Shown here piece after piece: positions 1 to 8,544 of a stretch of DNA of 56,925 nt. A program made the translations under genes and the position numbers. Position 1 is the stretch's first letter. Each line of letters begins with the position of its first letter. Below the pieces are notes generated by a model that did no database searches, was not told where the DNA came from, and saw only the letters and a program-made list of their open reading frames with translations. Source of the stretch: PALSA-1296 sp038210275 (GTDB lineage: Bacteria > Bacteroidota > Ignavibacteria > Palsa-1295); NCBI GenBank assembly GCA_038210275.1, contig JBBQWV010000022.1, forward strand, positions 1 through 56,925. Direction: 5' to 3'.

Positions 1-1
1 G

Positions 2-1303
2 CTTATGCCCTCACCCCAACCCTCTCCAGAAGTATCGGGAGAGGGAGTTTTTAAACGCGATGAAATTATTGTCGTCTCCAAAGGCGGGTATATTCAAGGC
101 GAGAATTTCGAACGCATTTCGAAAATTGCCGATGATGAAGAGACCGATCTCTCACCGAGTTCGGAGTTCAGCGAACTTGTCCGCTATGGCGCGGGCTTAT
201 GGCATTCGATCCATCCGGATTTTTTGAAAGATCAGATCACGAGGTCGCTTGAAAGGTTGGGACTTGAAACAATAGATGTCTATCTTCTCCATAATCCCGA
301 ATATTATATTCAGTGGGCGATTAAAGATGGCATTCCCGAAGATGAAGCGCGGGATACGTATGAAGCGAGAATTCAAAAAGCTTTTGCTTATCTTGAGACT
401 GAAGTTCTGCAAGGAAGAATTAAATGGTATGGGATTAGCTCGAATACCTTTGGAAAGTCAGAGGACTCGGTTGATCGCACAGCGCTTGAAAGCATCTGGA
501 GATCGGCACAAGATTCTCTTAGCAAAGACAATCATTTTTCTGTGATCCAGCTTCCGATGAATCTTTATGAGCGAGGCGGTCTTCTTGAAAAAAATCAGGA
601 AAAATCTACGAAGTCTGTGATCGAATTTGCCCGCGAAAAAAATCTTGGGATTCTTATCAACCGTCCGCTTAATGCGTTTGGTAATAATATGCTCGTTCGG
701 CTTTCGGATTATCCAGTCCGCGAATTTCCTCCGATAGAAGAAATTAGCGAACTTGTTCATGATCTTAAATTGCAAGAAGATGAATTCAAGAACGGACAAT
801 TGAAAGATATTTCACTGAATCCCCAGGCGTATGATGCAGTAAAAAAATTGCTCGGAGTCGGAGAATGGCTTGAACGAAAATGGGAACATCTGGCTTCTTA
901 TGACGAGTGGCGTGATCTGCTTTTCACCGTTATCAAGCCGCGCATTCAATATGCCTTTGATCTCTTACAAGAAAGCATGAAGACGAATAAAGAAGTTTTT
1001 ACTTTGCTCCAAGACTATGCCGAAAGCATTGACGTTGCAATGGAACATATAACTAATTTCTATACATCAAAAGCAGCTGAAAGATCGACAGCGCTTCACG
1101 AGTCACTTGATACAGTTCTCCCAGCCGATCATCAAGAACTTTCTCTTTCACAAAAAGCTGTTTCGATGCTCAGGTCAATTCCGGGAGTGTCCTCCGTCCT
1201 TGTCGGGATGCGGGCTGATGAATATGTTGATGATACAGTCTATGGATTGCAGGCGAAGAAACTGGAAGGGGTTGAGGATATGTGGGAGAGACTTGAACTA
1301 TAA
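2..1303 (+). CDS. Aldo/keto reductase family protein, 5'-truncated by the window edge
   Basis: NAD(P)H-dependent oxidoreductase fold. Visible family marks are the catalytic Lys in VSKGGY (about residue 26, counting from the ATG at base 5) and the His in YLLHNPE (about residue 96). The segment with the catalytic Tyr and the first ~60 residues would lie left of the window, and the frame is open to base 2, so the ATG at base 5 is probably not the real start. The C-terminus ends with the family-typical SVLVGMR. Residues ~260-380 form a long helical insertion, so the protein is larger than the usual ~320 aa reductases. The first ~16 visible residues are encoded by a palindromic repeat inserted in frame. 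Substrate cannot be told. Family call firm, function open. Confidence 0.85.
   Translation, partial: LMPSPQPSPEVSGEGVFKRDEIIVVSKGGYIQGENFERISKIADDEETDLSPSSEFSELVRYGAGLWHSIHPDFLKDQITRSLERLGLETIDVYLLHNPEYYIQWAIKDGIPEDEARDTYEARIQKAFAYLETEVLQGRIKWYGISSNTFGKSEDSVDRTALESIWRSAQDSLSKDNHFSVIQLPMNLYERGGLLEKNQEKSTKSVIEFAREKNLGILINRPLNAFGNNMLVRLSDYPVREFPPIEEISELVHDLKLQEDEFKNGQLKDISLNPQAYDAVKKLLGVGEWLERKWEHLASYDEWRDLLFTVIKPRIQYAFDLLQESMKTNKEVFTLLQDYAESIDVAMEHITNFYTSKAAERSTALHESLDTVLPADHQELSLSQKAVSMLRSIPGVSSVLVGMRADEYVDDTVYGLQAKKLEGVEDMWERLEL
20..45. repeat. Palindromic repeat (8-bp stem) inside the reductase gene
   Basis: CCCTCTCC (20-27) pairs perfectly with GGAGAGGG (38-45) around a 10-base loop, preceded by a C-rich CCCTCACCCC stretch. 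The element is read through in frame as a PSPQPSPE-like peptide. Low-complexity PSPQPSP peptides of this kind typically come from dispersed palindromes, so I read this as a small mobile palindrome embedded in coding sequence. Confidence 0.6.
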
Positions 1304-1306
1304 ATG

Positions 1307-1335
1307 AAAAAAGCGGACAATGTCCGCTTTTTTTT
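1307..1335. terminator. Bidirectional intrinsic terminator
   Basis: A run of six A, then GCGGAC (1313-1318), a 3-base loop, GTCCGC (1322-1327), and eight T (1328-1335). The A and T runs on both sides let it work on either strand. It sits four bases after the reductase stop (plus) and 12 bases after the end of the L27 gene (minus), exactly between two convergent genes. Confidence 0.85.
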
Positions 1336-1347
1336 CAAAATCAAAGA

Positions 1348-1605
1348 TTAGACAGTCGGATACACGCTGATCCTCTGGCGATTCAATCGGAATCGCTCGA
1401 ACTTTACCGTGCCATGAGCAAGTGCAAATAAGGTATCATCCGATCCGATACCGACATTCAATCCCGGATGGAATTTTGTGCCGCGCTGACGGACAAGGAT
1501 ATTACCTGCGAGAACTGCTTCTCCGCCGAATTTTTTTACTCCGAGTCGTTGGGCGTTAGAATCACGTCCGTTTTTAGTAGATCCGCCGCCTTTTTTATGT
1601 GCCAT
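1348..1605 (-). CDS. rpmA: 50S ribosomal protein L27
   Basis: 85-aa protein, normal length for the family. It starts MAHKKGGGSTKNGRDS, the conserved flexible N-terminus that reaches the peptidyl-transferase centre, followed by the basic beta-barrel with VRQRGTKFHPG. No cleavable N-terminal extension of the Firmicutes type is seen. It follows the L21 gene by 34 bases on the same strand, the standard rplU-rpmA order. The shared terminator lies just downstream. Confidence 0.97.
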   Translation of the reverse strand: MAHKKGGGSTKNGRDSNAQRLGVKKFGGEAVLAGNILVRQRGTKFHPGLNVGIGSDDTLFALAHGTVKFERFRLNRQRISVYPTV

Positions 1606-1639
1606 GGTATTCTAAAGATCAATAAACTGATAATAAAAA

Positions 1640-1948
1640 TTAGATGCTGAACGAGTTAATGTTCAATACGGTAAATTTCTGGATATGTCCGTTGGTAACG
1701 CGATAACGCTTACGGCGTTTTTTCTTGAAGACAATGATCTTCGAATCGCGATCATGCTCTGCGAACGTCGCATCAAGCTTTACTGTACCGCCCAAAGCAA
1801 TTTTGCCGTCGGAGCCAAGTGCAAGGTGAACCTTGCCAAAGCTGACTTTTTTACCTTCTTCAGCGCCTTCAAAATATGCAACACGAAGCTGTTTCGCGCC
1901 GTCATCAATTCGGTACTGCTCTCCTCTGAATTCTACAATTGCGAACAT
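1640..1948 (-). CDS. rplU: 50S ribosomal protein L21
   Basis: 102-aa large-subunit protein that binds 23S rRNA. Starts MFAIVEFRGEQYRI and has the conserved basic segment FKKKRRKRYR followed by NGHIQKFTVL; full length. First gene of an rplU-rpmA pair. The 109 bases upstream, to the end of the cupredoxin gene at 2058, should hold its promoter and leader, but I cannot identify either by eye. Confidence 0.97.
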   Translation of the reverse strand: MFAIVEFRGEQYRIDDGAKQLRVAYFEGAEEGKKVSFGKVHLALGSDGKIALGGTVKLDATFAEHDRDSKIIVFKKKRRKRYRVTNGHIQKFTVLNINSFSI

Positions 1949-2057
1949 AATTTACGGTTCTTTTATAAGCCGAGTGTAAATGCTTTTGGGGTGGGAAAAG
2001 TTCACCCATAGCGAAATTAACGTGTTTATCCGGTTTTATATCAAACCGATAGAAGTC

Positions 2058-2696
2058 TTATTTCTTCAGAACGATCATCTGATTTACCAAAACGACTTCC
2101 CCAGCCTGCAATTGGTAGATATACGTGCCATTAGCAAGATTACTTCCATCAAATTGGTATTCGTAACTTCCGGCATTCTGGTACTTACTTTCGAGTGTTC
2201 TAAGCTCTTTACCATTAATATCAAACAATTTAAGAGTGATGGCAGAAGGTTTATTCAAGTTGTACTTGATTTTTGTAACGCCGCTAAAAGGATTTGGAAA
2301 ATTCTCTTCCAGTGAAGCGATATTATTATTCTCAACTTTCCGAACTCCTGCCTTAACAGCAGTGAATTCGCCTACCATTCCCATATCAAAATGTATGTTG
2401 CACTGATAATTATATTGTCCTGGAACAGTGACAACATAGACCAAAGTAACATCCGTAGATTGTGAGGGTCCAAATGTCGAAGCTCCACTTGGAATTTGTA
2501 AGCTTTGGATCTCATGGAATCCAAAATTTCCGCTCCATACAATAGTGTCACCGACCGAAACATCGAGAGCATCGGGAGTGAAACTCATGCCTGAAAATTT
2601 TATCGTATGCGTAGTTGCCTGACTTTCGGTTTTTCCAACAGTTAAGACTACTAAAGTTAAACAGAACGCCATGAAGAAAATTTTAACAAGTTTCAT
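2058..2696 (-). CDS. Secreted cupredoxin (plastocyanin-like) with T9SS C-terminal sorting domain
   Basis: 212 aa. A signal peptide (about residues 1-27) is followed by a ~90-aa blue-copper domain. The His of GNFGFHEIQ and the C-x2-H-x4-M cluster in YQCNIHFDMGM match the four type-1 copper ligands with plastocyanin spacing. A ~80-aa C-terminal domain follows (ENFPNPF, then a beta-sandwich ending in YIYQLQAG and MIVLKK), the type A sorting signal of the Por/type IX system, so the protein should be cleaved and anchored or released at the cell surface. The next gene upstream has the same cupredoxin module on a much longer protein. A role as surface electron carrier or copper-binding protein is inferred. 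Confidence 0.88.
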   Translation of the reverse strand: MKLVKIFFMAFCLTLVVLTVGKTESQATTHTIKFSGMSFTPDALDVSVGDTIVWSGNFGFHEIQSLQIPSGASTFGPSQSTDVTLVYVVTVPGQYNYQCNIHFDMGMVGEFTAVKAGVRKVENNNIASLEENFPNPFSGVTKIKYNLNKPSAITLKLFDINGKELRTLESKYQNAGSYEYQFDGSNLANGTYIYQLQAGEVVLVNQMIVLKK

Positions 2697-2760
2697 ATTT
2701 ATAGATAGATTATTTAAGTAAAAGATTAACGATATCCTCGAGAAGAATATCTGCTGTTAA

Positions 2761-2795
2761 TAAATGGTGCGGACTTTCGTTGTTCGCACCATTTA
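2761..2795. other. Strong intergenic hairpin between the two cupredoxin genes
   Basis: AAATGGTGCG (2762-2771) pairs with CGCACCATTT (2785-2794), with weaker extension into the loop. It lies downstream of the 847-aa cupredoxin gene and upstream of the 212-aa one. No long T run follows on the minus strand, so it could be a weak terminator, an attenuator or a processing/stability hairpin. Confidence 0.5.
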
Positions 2796-2839
2796 TCCAT
2801 AAAATATTCAAGAACAGTATTGACAACCTTCCGCAACAC

Positions 2840-5383
2840 TTAATGAACAATCATCACTTTCAATTCAGATGCAACTCTGCCGCCGATAATAGCGCGCAAA
2901 TAATATTCTCCACTTGGGAATTTCTCAGATGCAAGCGGCAGAGAATACTCACCGGTATTAATAGATAGCCGGTTATAGCTATGCACGAGCTTTCCTGTTG
3001 CGTCGAAAAGCTCAAGTTTAATTTCGAGCGGTTTTTGCAAGACAAATTTAATAGTTGCCGAGCCATTATTTGGATTCGGTAAAAGCGTCATCGTCATGCC
3101 CGTAGCCTCAGCGCCGCTGCGAACTGATCCTAAGACAACTTCTACTTTTCCTTTGCCATGCAAACCAATTGAGATTGGGGAGCCTTCGGATGCAGTGATA
3201 GTAAGAACTCCGTCAAAAGTCCCGGCAGCTTTCGGAGCAAATGTAACCGAAACATCTACCTTGCTTCCAGGTCCGATCTGAAGCGGAAGTGTTACGGGCG
3301 TAATAGCAAATGATGCGTCGCCCGTCGGTGTTAAAGCTGTTATTGTTGTGGGCGCTGTACCATTATTAGTGATCGTAAATGTTTTCGTTAAAGAAACTCC
3401 GGAATCAAGTACTCCAAAATCTATTGAAGTCTGATCGGTAGAAAGCTTTGAGTTAATTCCCACACCTGATAAATTTATGATGCGAATCGGAGCCGTTCCG
3501 TCATCGGTCCTAATAGAAAGTGTGGCATTATATGGTTGCTCAATCGTGGGAGCAAAACGAATTTTTATTGTCGTATTCGTACTATCCTTCGCTCCGATAG
3601 TATGTGCTAACGTATCAAGAAGTATGAATCCGCTATTTGGTACGCTGAGTTTATAGCTAAATATTTTTGCACTTGCAGATCCGAAGTTTTTAAAGGTCAG
3701 AACCGTATCCTTCGTTTTATTAATATTTAACTGATGAAAATCGACAACTGTCGGGAAATCCAAAGACGATTTGATGCCTACACCTTTAAAATAGATAGTA
3801 TCCTGAGGATTTTTCTGATCATTAGTGAGAATAACTGCCATCCCTGTTACAACTCCTTCATTTGTTGGAGTAAAGGCAAAACCCGCCTGAGTATTTCCTT
3901 GCGGGGGAATAGATGTAACGCTGCCGGCGAGCGCAAATTGACTCGGAGAGAATTGGGAAATTTGCAGAGTAAGATCGTACGTACCAAGATTCGTTATGGT
4001 CAGGAGAGCATTTCCAATGCCTCCGATCCGAACATTTCCAAAGTCGATAGTATCTTTGGTATTGACGGACAACTTTGGTAAACCGCTCTTGGCAATGATA
4101 GAAACTTGTTTGGTCGAAGCAGCCTGATCATCAGAATTAATGACGAGAGTTGCAGCATCAAAGCTCTCAGTAGATGACGTATAAGTGAATCCTACGAAAG
4201 AATTCGCACCCGGCAGAATAGTAAATCCAGAACCGCTATTCAAAGTAAATTTTGGACCTTGAAGAGTATTTAAGATTGAAACCCCGGTGATATGTAATGT
4301 ATCATCTCCCGTATTGTTGATCTGAAGGTTACCTGATAGCATCCCTCCCACCAATGTTAACCCCATATCATAAAGTGAAGCGACTCCTATCACCGGCGCA
4401 GTTCCCGTTCCTGTCAGCGATATAGCTGGCACAGTTACATTATTTTGCGCTGTGATCGTTAGTGAGCCGAGATAATTTTGTTTGGCTGTCGGAGAAAATT
4501 TCAGAACTATCGAGCCTGTCCCGTTCGGAGCAATACTCTGACTTGCCAAGCCGGTCACAATACTGTAACCAGTCCCAGACACAGTGGGAGTCGCAAGAAA
4601 TAAAGTGTCGTCACCTGTATTAGTGATAGTATAGGTAAGCTGTTTTGTATTGCCGACACGAACTTTATCGAATGACACCGTCGTCAAGCCTGAATAAACT
4701 CCGTTAATACCTGTGCCGCTGATCGTAACTTTTTTCACTTGATCGGCAGTAGTGGTAGCATCGCTATTGATCGTCAGTATATCGGAAAATGCTCCGCGAG
4801 ATGCAGGGCTAAACGTAATCGTCTCCGTTTCAGAGGAACCTACGCTTATGCTGCGATTAGCTGATGTTGGCGAATTGGAGAAGTTCGTCCCCACTGAAAG
4901 CGGACTGGATGAAATTGTAAGGGCAGCATCAGGTCCGGTAGAATTTACTGTAAAAGTTTTATTTTTTGAAGTGCTGACTCGCAATGAACCGAAATCAACA
5001 GAAGTCGCTGATAGCGTAATTGCTTTTGTTGATGCTGCTGCTGCAGTGGCGGTAAACGTACCCGTCATACCCATGCTAAAGTGAATATTGCATTGATAGT
5101 TATACGTACCCGCAACAGTAACCACGTAAGAAAAGGAAGTGGCAGTATTTGAAGTGGGACCAAAGGTTGCAGCCGTCGCCGGTACGGAGGTTGATTGAAT
5201 CTGATGAAAGCCAAACGCTCCTGTCCACGTGACTGTATCGCCAGTTGTAACGCTCAGAGTATTTGGACTAAAACTCGTTCCTCCGAAGGATATTGTATGA
5301 GTAGTTGCATGAATTTTTCCATGAGTAAACAGAAGAAATGCGCAGAATAAGGCTATTGTAGAAAATATTTTAGCAAGTTTCAT
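2840..5383 (-). CDS. Secreted cupredoxin with choice-of-anchor-D/ASPM-type Ig-like repeats and T9SS domain
   Basis: 847 aa from the chosen Met (MKLAKIF, position 5383). It starts a classical signal peptide nearly identical in layout to the neighbour's; the in-frame ATG 30 bases upstream adds a non-signal-like extension. Residues ~30-125 form a plastocyanin-like domain (His in GAFGFHQIQ; C-x2-H-x4-M in YQCNIHFSMGM). Then come about five or six ~100-aa Ig-like repeats with the recurring pattern VDFGxLRVGxxxxxxxTITNxG, typical of choice-of-anchor D/HYDIN-like domains, and a C-terminal T9SS sorting domain (LLPNPNNGSATIKF to the end). Probably a long surface stalk presenting a copper domain. Function inferred; domain reading firm. 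Confidence 0.87.
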   Translation of the reverse strand: MKLAKIFSTIALFCAFLLFTHGKIHATTHTISFGGTSFSPNTLSVTTGDTVTWTGAFGFHQIQSTSVPATAATFGPTSNTATSFSYVVTVAGTYNYQCNIHFSMGMTGTFTATAAAASTKAITLSATSVDFGSLRVSTSKNKTFTVNSTGPDAALTISSSPLSVGTNFSNSPTSANRSISVGSSETETITFSPASRGAFSDILTINSDATTTADQVKKVTISGTGINGVYSGLTTVSFDKVRVGNTKQLTYTITNTGDDTLFLATPTVSGTGYSIVTGLASQSIAPNGTGSIVLKFSPTAKQNYLGSLTITAQNNVTVPAISLTGTGTAPVIGVASLYDMGLTLVGGMLSGNLQINNTGDDTLHITGVSILNTLQGPKFTLNSGSGFTILPGANSFVGFTYTSSTESFDAATLVINSDDQAASTKQVSIIAKSGLPKLSVNTKDTIDFGNVRIGGIGNALLTITNLGTYDLTLQISQFSPSQFALAGSVTSIPPQGNTQAGFAFTPTNEGVVTGMAVILTNDQKNPQDTIYFKGVGIKSSLDFPTVVDFHQLNINKTKDTVLTFKNFGSASAKIFSYKLSVPNSGFILLDTLAHTIGAKDSTNTTIKIRFAPTIEQPYNATLSIRTDDGTAPIRIINLSGVGINSKLSTDQTSIDFGVLDSGVSLTKTFTITNNGTAPTTITALTPTGDASFAITPVTLPLQIGPGSKVDVSVTFAPKAAGTFDGVLTITASEGSPISIGLHGKGKVEVVLGSVRSGAEATGMTMTLLPNPNNGSATIKFVLQKPLEIKLELFDATGKLVHSYNRLSINTGEYSLPLASEKFPSGEYYLRAIIGGRVASELKVMIVH

Positions 5384-5566
5384 AAGTTTTATCAAATAAT
5401 GAAATGGAAGCAATCGAAAGAGTGACGAATCAAATAATTATGATATAGACTCCTCAAGCGAAAATCTTCCAAACCTATGACACGGGAGGTATGCTTGTTG
5501 TGACACGCATCCTGTATTTTAAAGGGAAAAATATTATTAGGAGGTAATTAAACAATAAATCAAAGG

Positions 5567-7015
5567 CTACAACGTCTTGACTTCCATCACCTTATAATCG
5601 CCGTGCCCATAAACGTCGGTAAATTTCACAATCTTTTTGACATTGTTGGAGTACGTCCAAATTTCGACAGGCTGCTCGCCGAGGAGGAATGTCCGTTCAA
5701 TATTCGTCGGAGGTCCATAAAGAATATAGATCTTCCCACGATCGGTTAGAGCACCATCAATAGCATGGGCATTATGGGCAAAATTAAAATATGCATAATC
5801 GGCGCGTCGGTAAAACTCATTCATACGTTCGTTATATGCCGTCTCCGATGTTGGATCTTGCTTCTTCCAAAAGGCATAGAGTTTCCTCATCTGTTCTTCC
5901 TTAGAACCGCTTGAAATTTCTTTGAATTCTTCTTCAGTAGTAATATGCTGCAAAGGCGGAATGGCTTCTCGTGAGTTTTCCAAAGACAAAGGCATGGAAT
6001 GCCATTGCAACTCAATCGGCTGACTGAAAGATCTATTCCATCCCCCTGCCCTGACTTTCACATCAAGACGGTACTTTCCTTGCTCAAGCATTTTTCCAGG
6101 AATACTAAAAAGTGCTGAGTAAAATCTGAAAATGCTGTCTTTCTTTTGTGGGTCGATAATTTGATAAGTAATCTCACTATCAGCTTCTAAACTTACGATC
6201 ACCCTGTCAGGAATAATACTTTCGGAATTCACGGAAAGTGTTGCCTGCTCTCTTGGAAGATAATCTTTTTCTTGAAAAATATTTGAAAGCTGAGTAAGAT
6301 GAATAGTGATGCTGTCTATTTTCAGGTCTTTTTGCAAAGCTATAGTCAAACCTCCGCGAATATCACGGCTGAATTCCGTGGTGTTCCCCCAATTATCAGA
6401 ACGATATGTGTAAGCATCAATTGGCTTTTCGAGTATTACGATATCACTCAATCCTATGAAGCTTGAATCTCCTGCTGTTAAAGCCTTTTCCTTGCGAAAA
6501 GATCGTAAGGCAAGATCAAGAGTTACAGGGCGATTCGCAAGGCGGGCGAGAAATCCGTCTCGTATTTCGATATGTACTTCTACAGTTTTGGGAAGTGATA
6601 TTCCCTCAAGCGGGATGCTGCGAACCAATGAATTCCAGGATTCTTTCGAAGTCGTTTCGGCAAAACTATTCGTGAAGATCGTATCCCTGATATTGATCGC
6701 CTTCAAAGTTTGTCCCGCCGGTTTTTCGCGAAGTTCAACAGATACATCACGTACTGCATAATATGCGCCTCGCGAAGCATTTGCCTTATCGGTTTTCAAA
6801 AACGAGAAAAGTGCGTCGGCGGTGTTTATCCGAATGGTAAGCGATGAAGCATCTGCAGATTGCTCAGCAGCGGAATAGAATTGCTCTCCAAAATCAAAAT
6901 AATTTCGCATATCATGCCCAAAGCGTTGGGCAATAGAAGACCGTACACCGAAGAGCAAAACAAATGCTATAAGAAATATTTTAACTTTTCTAATCAATAT
7001 TTTTTCATCCTTCAT
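5567..7015 (-). CDS. GWxTD domain-containing exported protein
   Basis: 482 aa with an N-terminal signal peptide (KIFLIAFVLLFGVRSSIAQ). The C-terminal ~130 residues carry the GWxTD family pattern: a DRGKIYILYGPP core followed by EIWTYSN. The hallmark motif appears as GALTD rather than GWxTD. The middle section is beta-rich and of unknown fold. The family is common in Bacteroidetes, Ignavibacteria and Acidobacteria and has no assigned biochemical role. Its neighbours are the mono-haem lipoprotein upstream and the cupredoxins downstream, all on the minus strand. Family assignment good; function unknown. Confidence 0.8.
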   Translation of the reverse strand: MKDEKILIRKVKIFLIAFVLLFGVRSSIAQRFGHDMRNYFDFGEQFYSAAEQSADASSLTIRINTADALFSFLKTDKANASRGAYYAVRDVSVELREKPAGQTLKAINIRDTIFTNSFAETTSKESWNSLVRSIPLEGISLPKTVEVHIEIRDGFLARLANRPVTLDLALRSFRKEKALTAGDSSFIGLSDIVILEKPIDAYTYRSDNWGNTTEFSRDIRGGLTIALQKDLKIDSITIHLTQLSNIFQEKDYLPREQATLSVNSESIIPDRVIVSLEADSEITYQIIDPQKKDSIFRFYSALFSIPGKMLEQGKYRLDVKVRAGGWNRSFSQPIELQWHSMPLSLENSREAIPPLQHITTEEEFKEISSGSKEEQMRKLYAFWKKQDPTSETAYNERMNEFYRRADYAYFNFAHNAHAIDGALTDRGKIYILYGPPTNIERTFLLGEQPVEIWTYSNNVKKIVKFTDVYGHGDYKVMEVKTL

Positions 7016-7035
7016 CCTTCCGCCTTCATCCTTAT

Positions 7036-7395
7036 TTAATTATCTTGAGCTCCTTCGATCACCCATTGTTTTAATCCTTGCCGATGATTGTCATTAATAC
7101 TGATCGGTCCAGGATGAAGCATACGCCCATAGACAACTTGCAATAACCCGCAAGTAGTATCTCCCGGTTGATTTACAACATTCGTAGCTCGTGCCCCAAT
7201 CCAAGAAGTGAGTACAGTGCTGCTGCCTGTCGTATGGCAGCCATTGCATGCCAAAGTGAATAACGGTTCTACCTGAGCCTTAAAGCTAACCTTAGTTGCC
7301 GGAAAAACAATATCGTTCACCGAAGTAATGTCCGAACTCGAACATCCTATATATATAAACACCCCGATAGTTAATATGTAGCAAATATATTTCAT
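7036..7395 (-). CDS. Mono-haem cytochrome c-type lipoprotein
   Basis: 119 aa. The N-terminus is a lipoprotein signal with the lipobox-like IYIGCSSS (Cys about residue 18). A single haem-attachment motif CNGCH (about residues 50-54) is preceded by VEPLFTLA, as in the short cytochrome domains of planctomycete/Bacteroidetes type. A Met in GRMLHPG could be the axial ligand, and the C-terminus (LKQWVIEGAQDN) has the usual final helix. It should sit on the outer face of a membrane as an electron carrier. The bc module lies ~1.2 kb away, so a functional link is possible but not shown. Confidence 0.75.
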   Translation of the reverse strand: MKYICYILTIGVFIYIGCSSSDITSVNDIVFPATKVSFKAQVEPLFTLACNGCHTTGSSTVLTSWIGARATNVVNQPGDTTCGLLQVVYGRMLHPGPISINDNHRQGLKQWVIEGAQDN

Positions 7396-7642
7396 TCTAA
7401 TAACTAACGAATCAGGAAGAGATTAGCATTCCCCTTTAATGGATACGGCGGAATTTGAAGAAAGTTTTGATCCCGAACTCAGGGGAAAGGGATGGGTGAC
7501 CAAATGGGGTGAAGCCCCCGTAACCTCTTTATTTTTCAATAATATAACATTTCGCGCAAACGAGTTTTACCATACTTAATAATTTTCGCAACCTACCCAA
7601 CCCAAAATAGTGTTTATAATCCGATTACAGAAAACAAAAGGC
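7396..7642. other. Divergent intergenic region with a GC-rich patch
   Basis: 247 bases between the minus-strand cytochrome lipoprotein and the plus-strand membrane protein, so it must hold both promoters. A patch at 7470-7530 is G/C-rich against an AT-rich background and contains GGGG (7506-7509) pairing with CCCC (7515-7518) across a TGAAG loop, with U-rich sequence after it on the plus strand. It could be a leader structure or a weak terminator. No known riboswitch or RNA gene recognised. Confidence 0.35.
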
Positions 7643-8137
7643 ATGATACTTTCAATCTTAAAATCTTTATCTCTCGGAGTCTGGCTTGGGTCACTGATTA
7701 TGCTTGGGGCTGCAGTTGCAGCGCCGGTGTTTCAGCAATTACCTTCACGCACGTTGGCAGGAAATCTGAATGCCATTATCCTCGGCAAAATGAATATGAT
7801 CGAATGGGTCTGCGGTTCTTTGGCACTTATCACCTCTATCGTTTTACTTGCTATGAATTGGGGCGGCGAATATCGTATGCTGCGTATTATCGAAACGTGT
7901 CTCATCTTCCTCATGGTCTCAATGCTTTGGATGTATTCGTCAAAAATAACGGGGCGTATGACAGAACTTCGAGCAACAATTCAAGATTTCGATAATCCAA
8001 AAGAAACACCTGAATATGTAATGGCAAAAAAAGAATTTGACGATCTGCACAAGAATTACACCATGTTCGTCGGCATCAACATGATGCTAATCACATCGGG
8101 TTTTGTGCTCTCTATTGTTAATACCAGACCAGGTTGA
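7643..8137 (+). CDS. DUF4149/TMEM205-like integral membrane protein
   Basis: 164 aa from the Met at 7643 (MILSILKSLSLGVWLGSLIM); the in-frame ATG at 7610 adds a basic stretch and is less likely. Four hydrophobic segments (about residues 5-28, 50-70, 80-100 and 138-158), with the early G-x-W-x-G and AAPVFQQL pattern of the DUF4149 family. A charged loop between the third and fourth segments contains FDNPKETPEYVMAKKEFDDL. The family has no established function. It is alone on the plus strand between minus-strand genes and ends seven bases before the zinc-ribbon gene in convergent orientation. Confidence 0.7.
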   Translation: MILSILKSLSLGVWLGSLIMLGAAVAAPVFQQLPSRTLAGNLNAIILGKMNMIEWVCGSLALITSIVLLAMNWGGEYRMLRIIETCLIFLMVSMLWMYSSKITGRMTELRATIQDFDNPKETPEYVMAKKEFDDLHKNYTMFVGINMMLITSGFVLSIVNTRPG

Positions 8138-8144
8138 GTAATAA

Positions 8145-8318
8145 TTATACTTCGATCTTCACTGTAAAGTCTCTTCCGCATTTGGCGCATTTATAAACGA
8201 TGGTGATCCAATTCACGGTTTCATCATAAGCCAATTCATAGACTTCCCCTCCGCAATCTTTGTGAATACAACGACAGAGTTCAACGTCGTATTTCCGGTT
8301 TTCTTTTTCGTCAATCAT
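8145..8318 (-). CDS. Small zinc-ribbon-like protein, unknown function
   Basis: 57 aa from the Met at 8318. Two Cys pairs or clusters, CRCIHKDC and CAKC, are separated by a beta-rich stretch (VYELAYDETVNWITIVY), which suggests a zinc ribbon; the end (GRDFTVKIEV) is a beta strand. The chosen start overlaps the upstream gene's stop by eight bases, which fits translational coupling; a longer start at 8357 would overlap by 47 bases. It is the last gene of the Rieske-cytochrome b operon. It could be a regulator or assembly factor, but nothing in the sequence says which. Confidence 0.6.
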   Translation of the reverse strand: MIDEKENRKYDVELCRCIHKDCGGEVYELAYDETVNWITIVYKCAKCGRDFTVKIEV

Positions 8319-8544
8319 TTTTTTTAATAATATTTTTTCTCCATAAGGCAATAACAAGCACTGCTAAAAGAATTGCTGCTCCATAGAGTGCAAGTCCTGT
8401 CATATTATCAATCCCTAACGGACCTTGATTTGGGGGAGTGAATGGTTTTACTGCTGAGTCAGTAGCGACAGAGGTTGTATCGGCAAATATTTTTGTCGCG
8501 ATTGTACAAACAAGAAGCAGCAAAATAAAAAACTTATTTCGCAT
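8311..8544 (-). CDS. Small exported membrane protein in the cytochrome b operon
   Basis: 77 aa from the Met at 8544: signal peptide (FFILLLLVCTIATKIFA), a short Thr/Ser/Pro-rich periplasmic linker, then one membrane helix (LALYGAAILLAVLVIALW) and a basic tail RKNIIKKND. The start is fixed by a strong ribosome-binding site five bases upstream and overlaps the end of the cytochrome b gene by 11 bases. Size and topology resemble small accessory subunits of bc-type complexes, but I recognise no family. An accessory-subunit role is inferred from position only. Confidence 0.65.
   Translation of the reverse strand: MRNKFFILLLLVCTIATKIFADTTSVATDSAVKPFTPPNQGPLGIDNMTGLALYGAAILLAVLVIALWRKNIIKKND

Noticed and set aside
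7440..7540. Possible 5S rRNA-like piece (ATCCCGAACTCAG)
   Set aside because: The short match resembles loop B/helix III of 5S rRNA, but the flanking stems do not pair and no 16S/23S is near.
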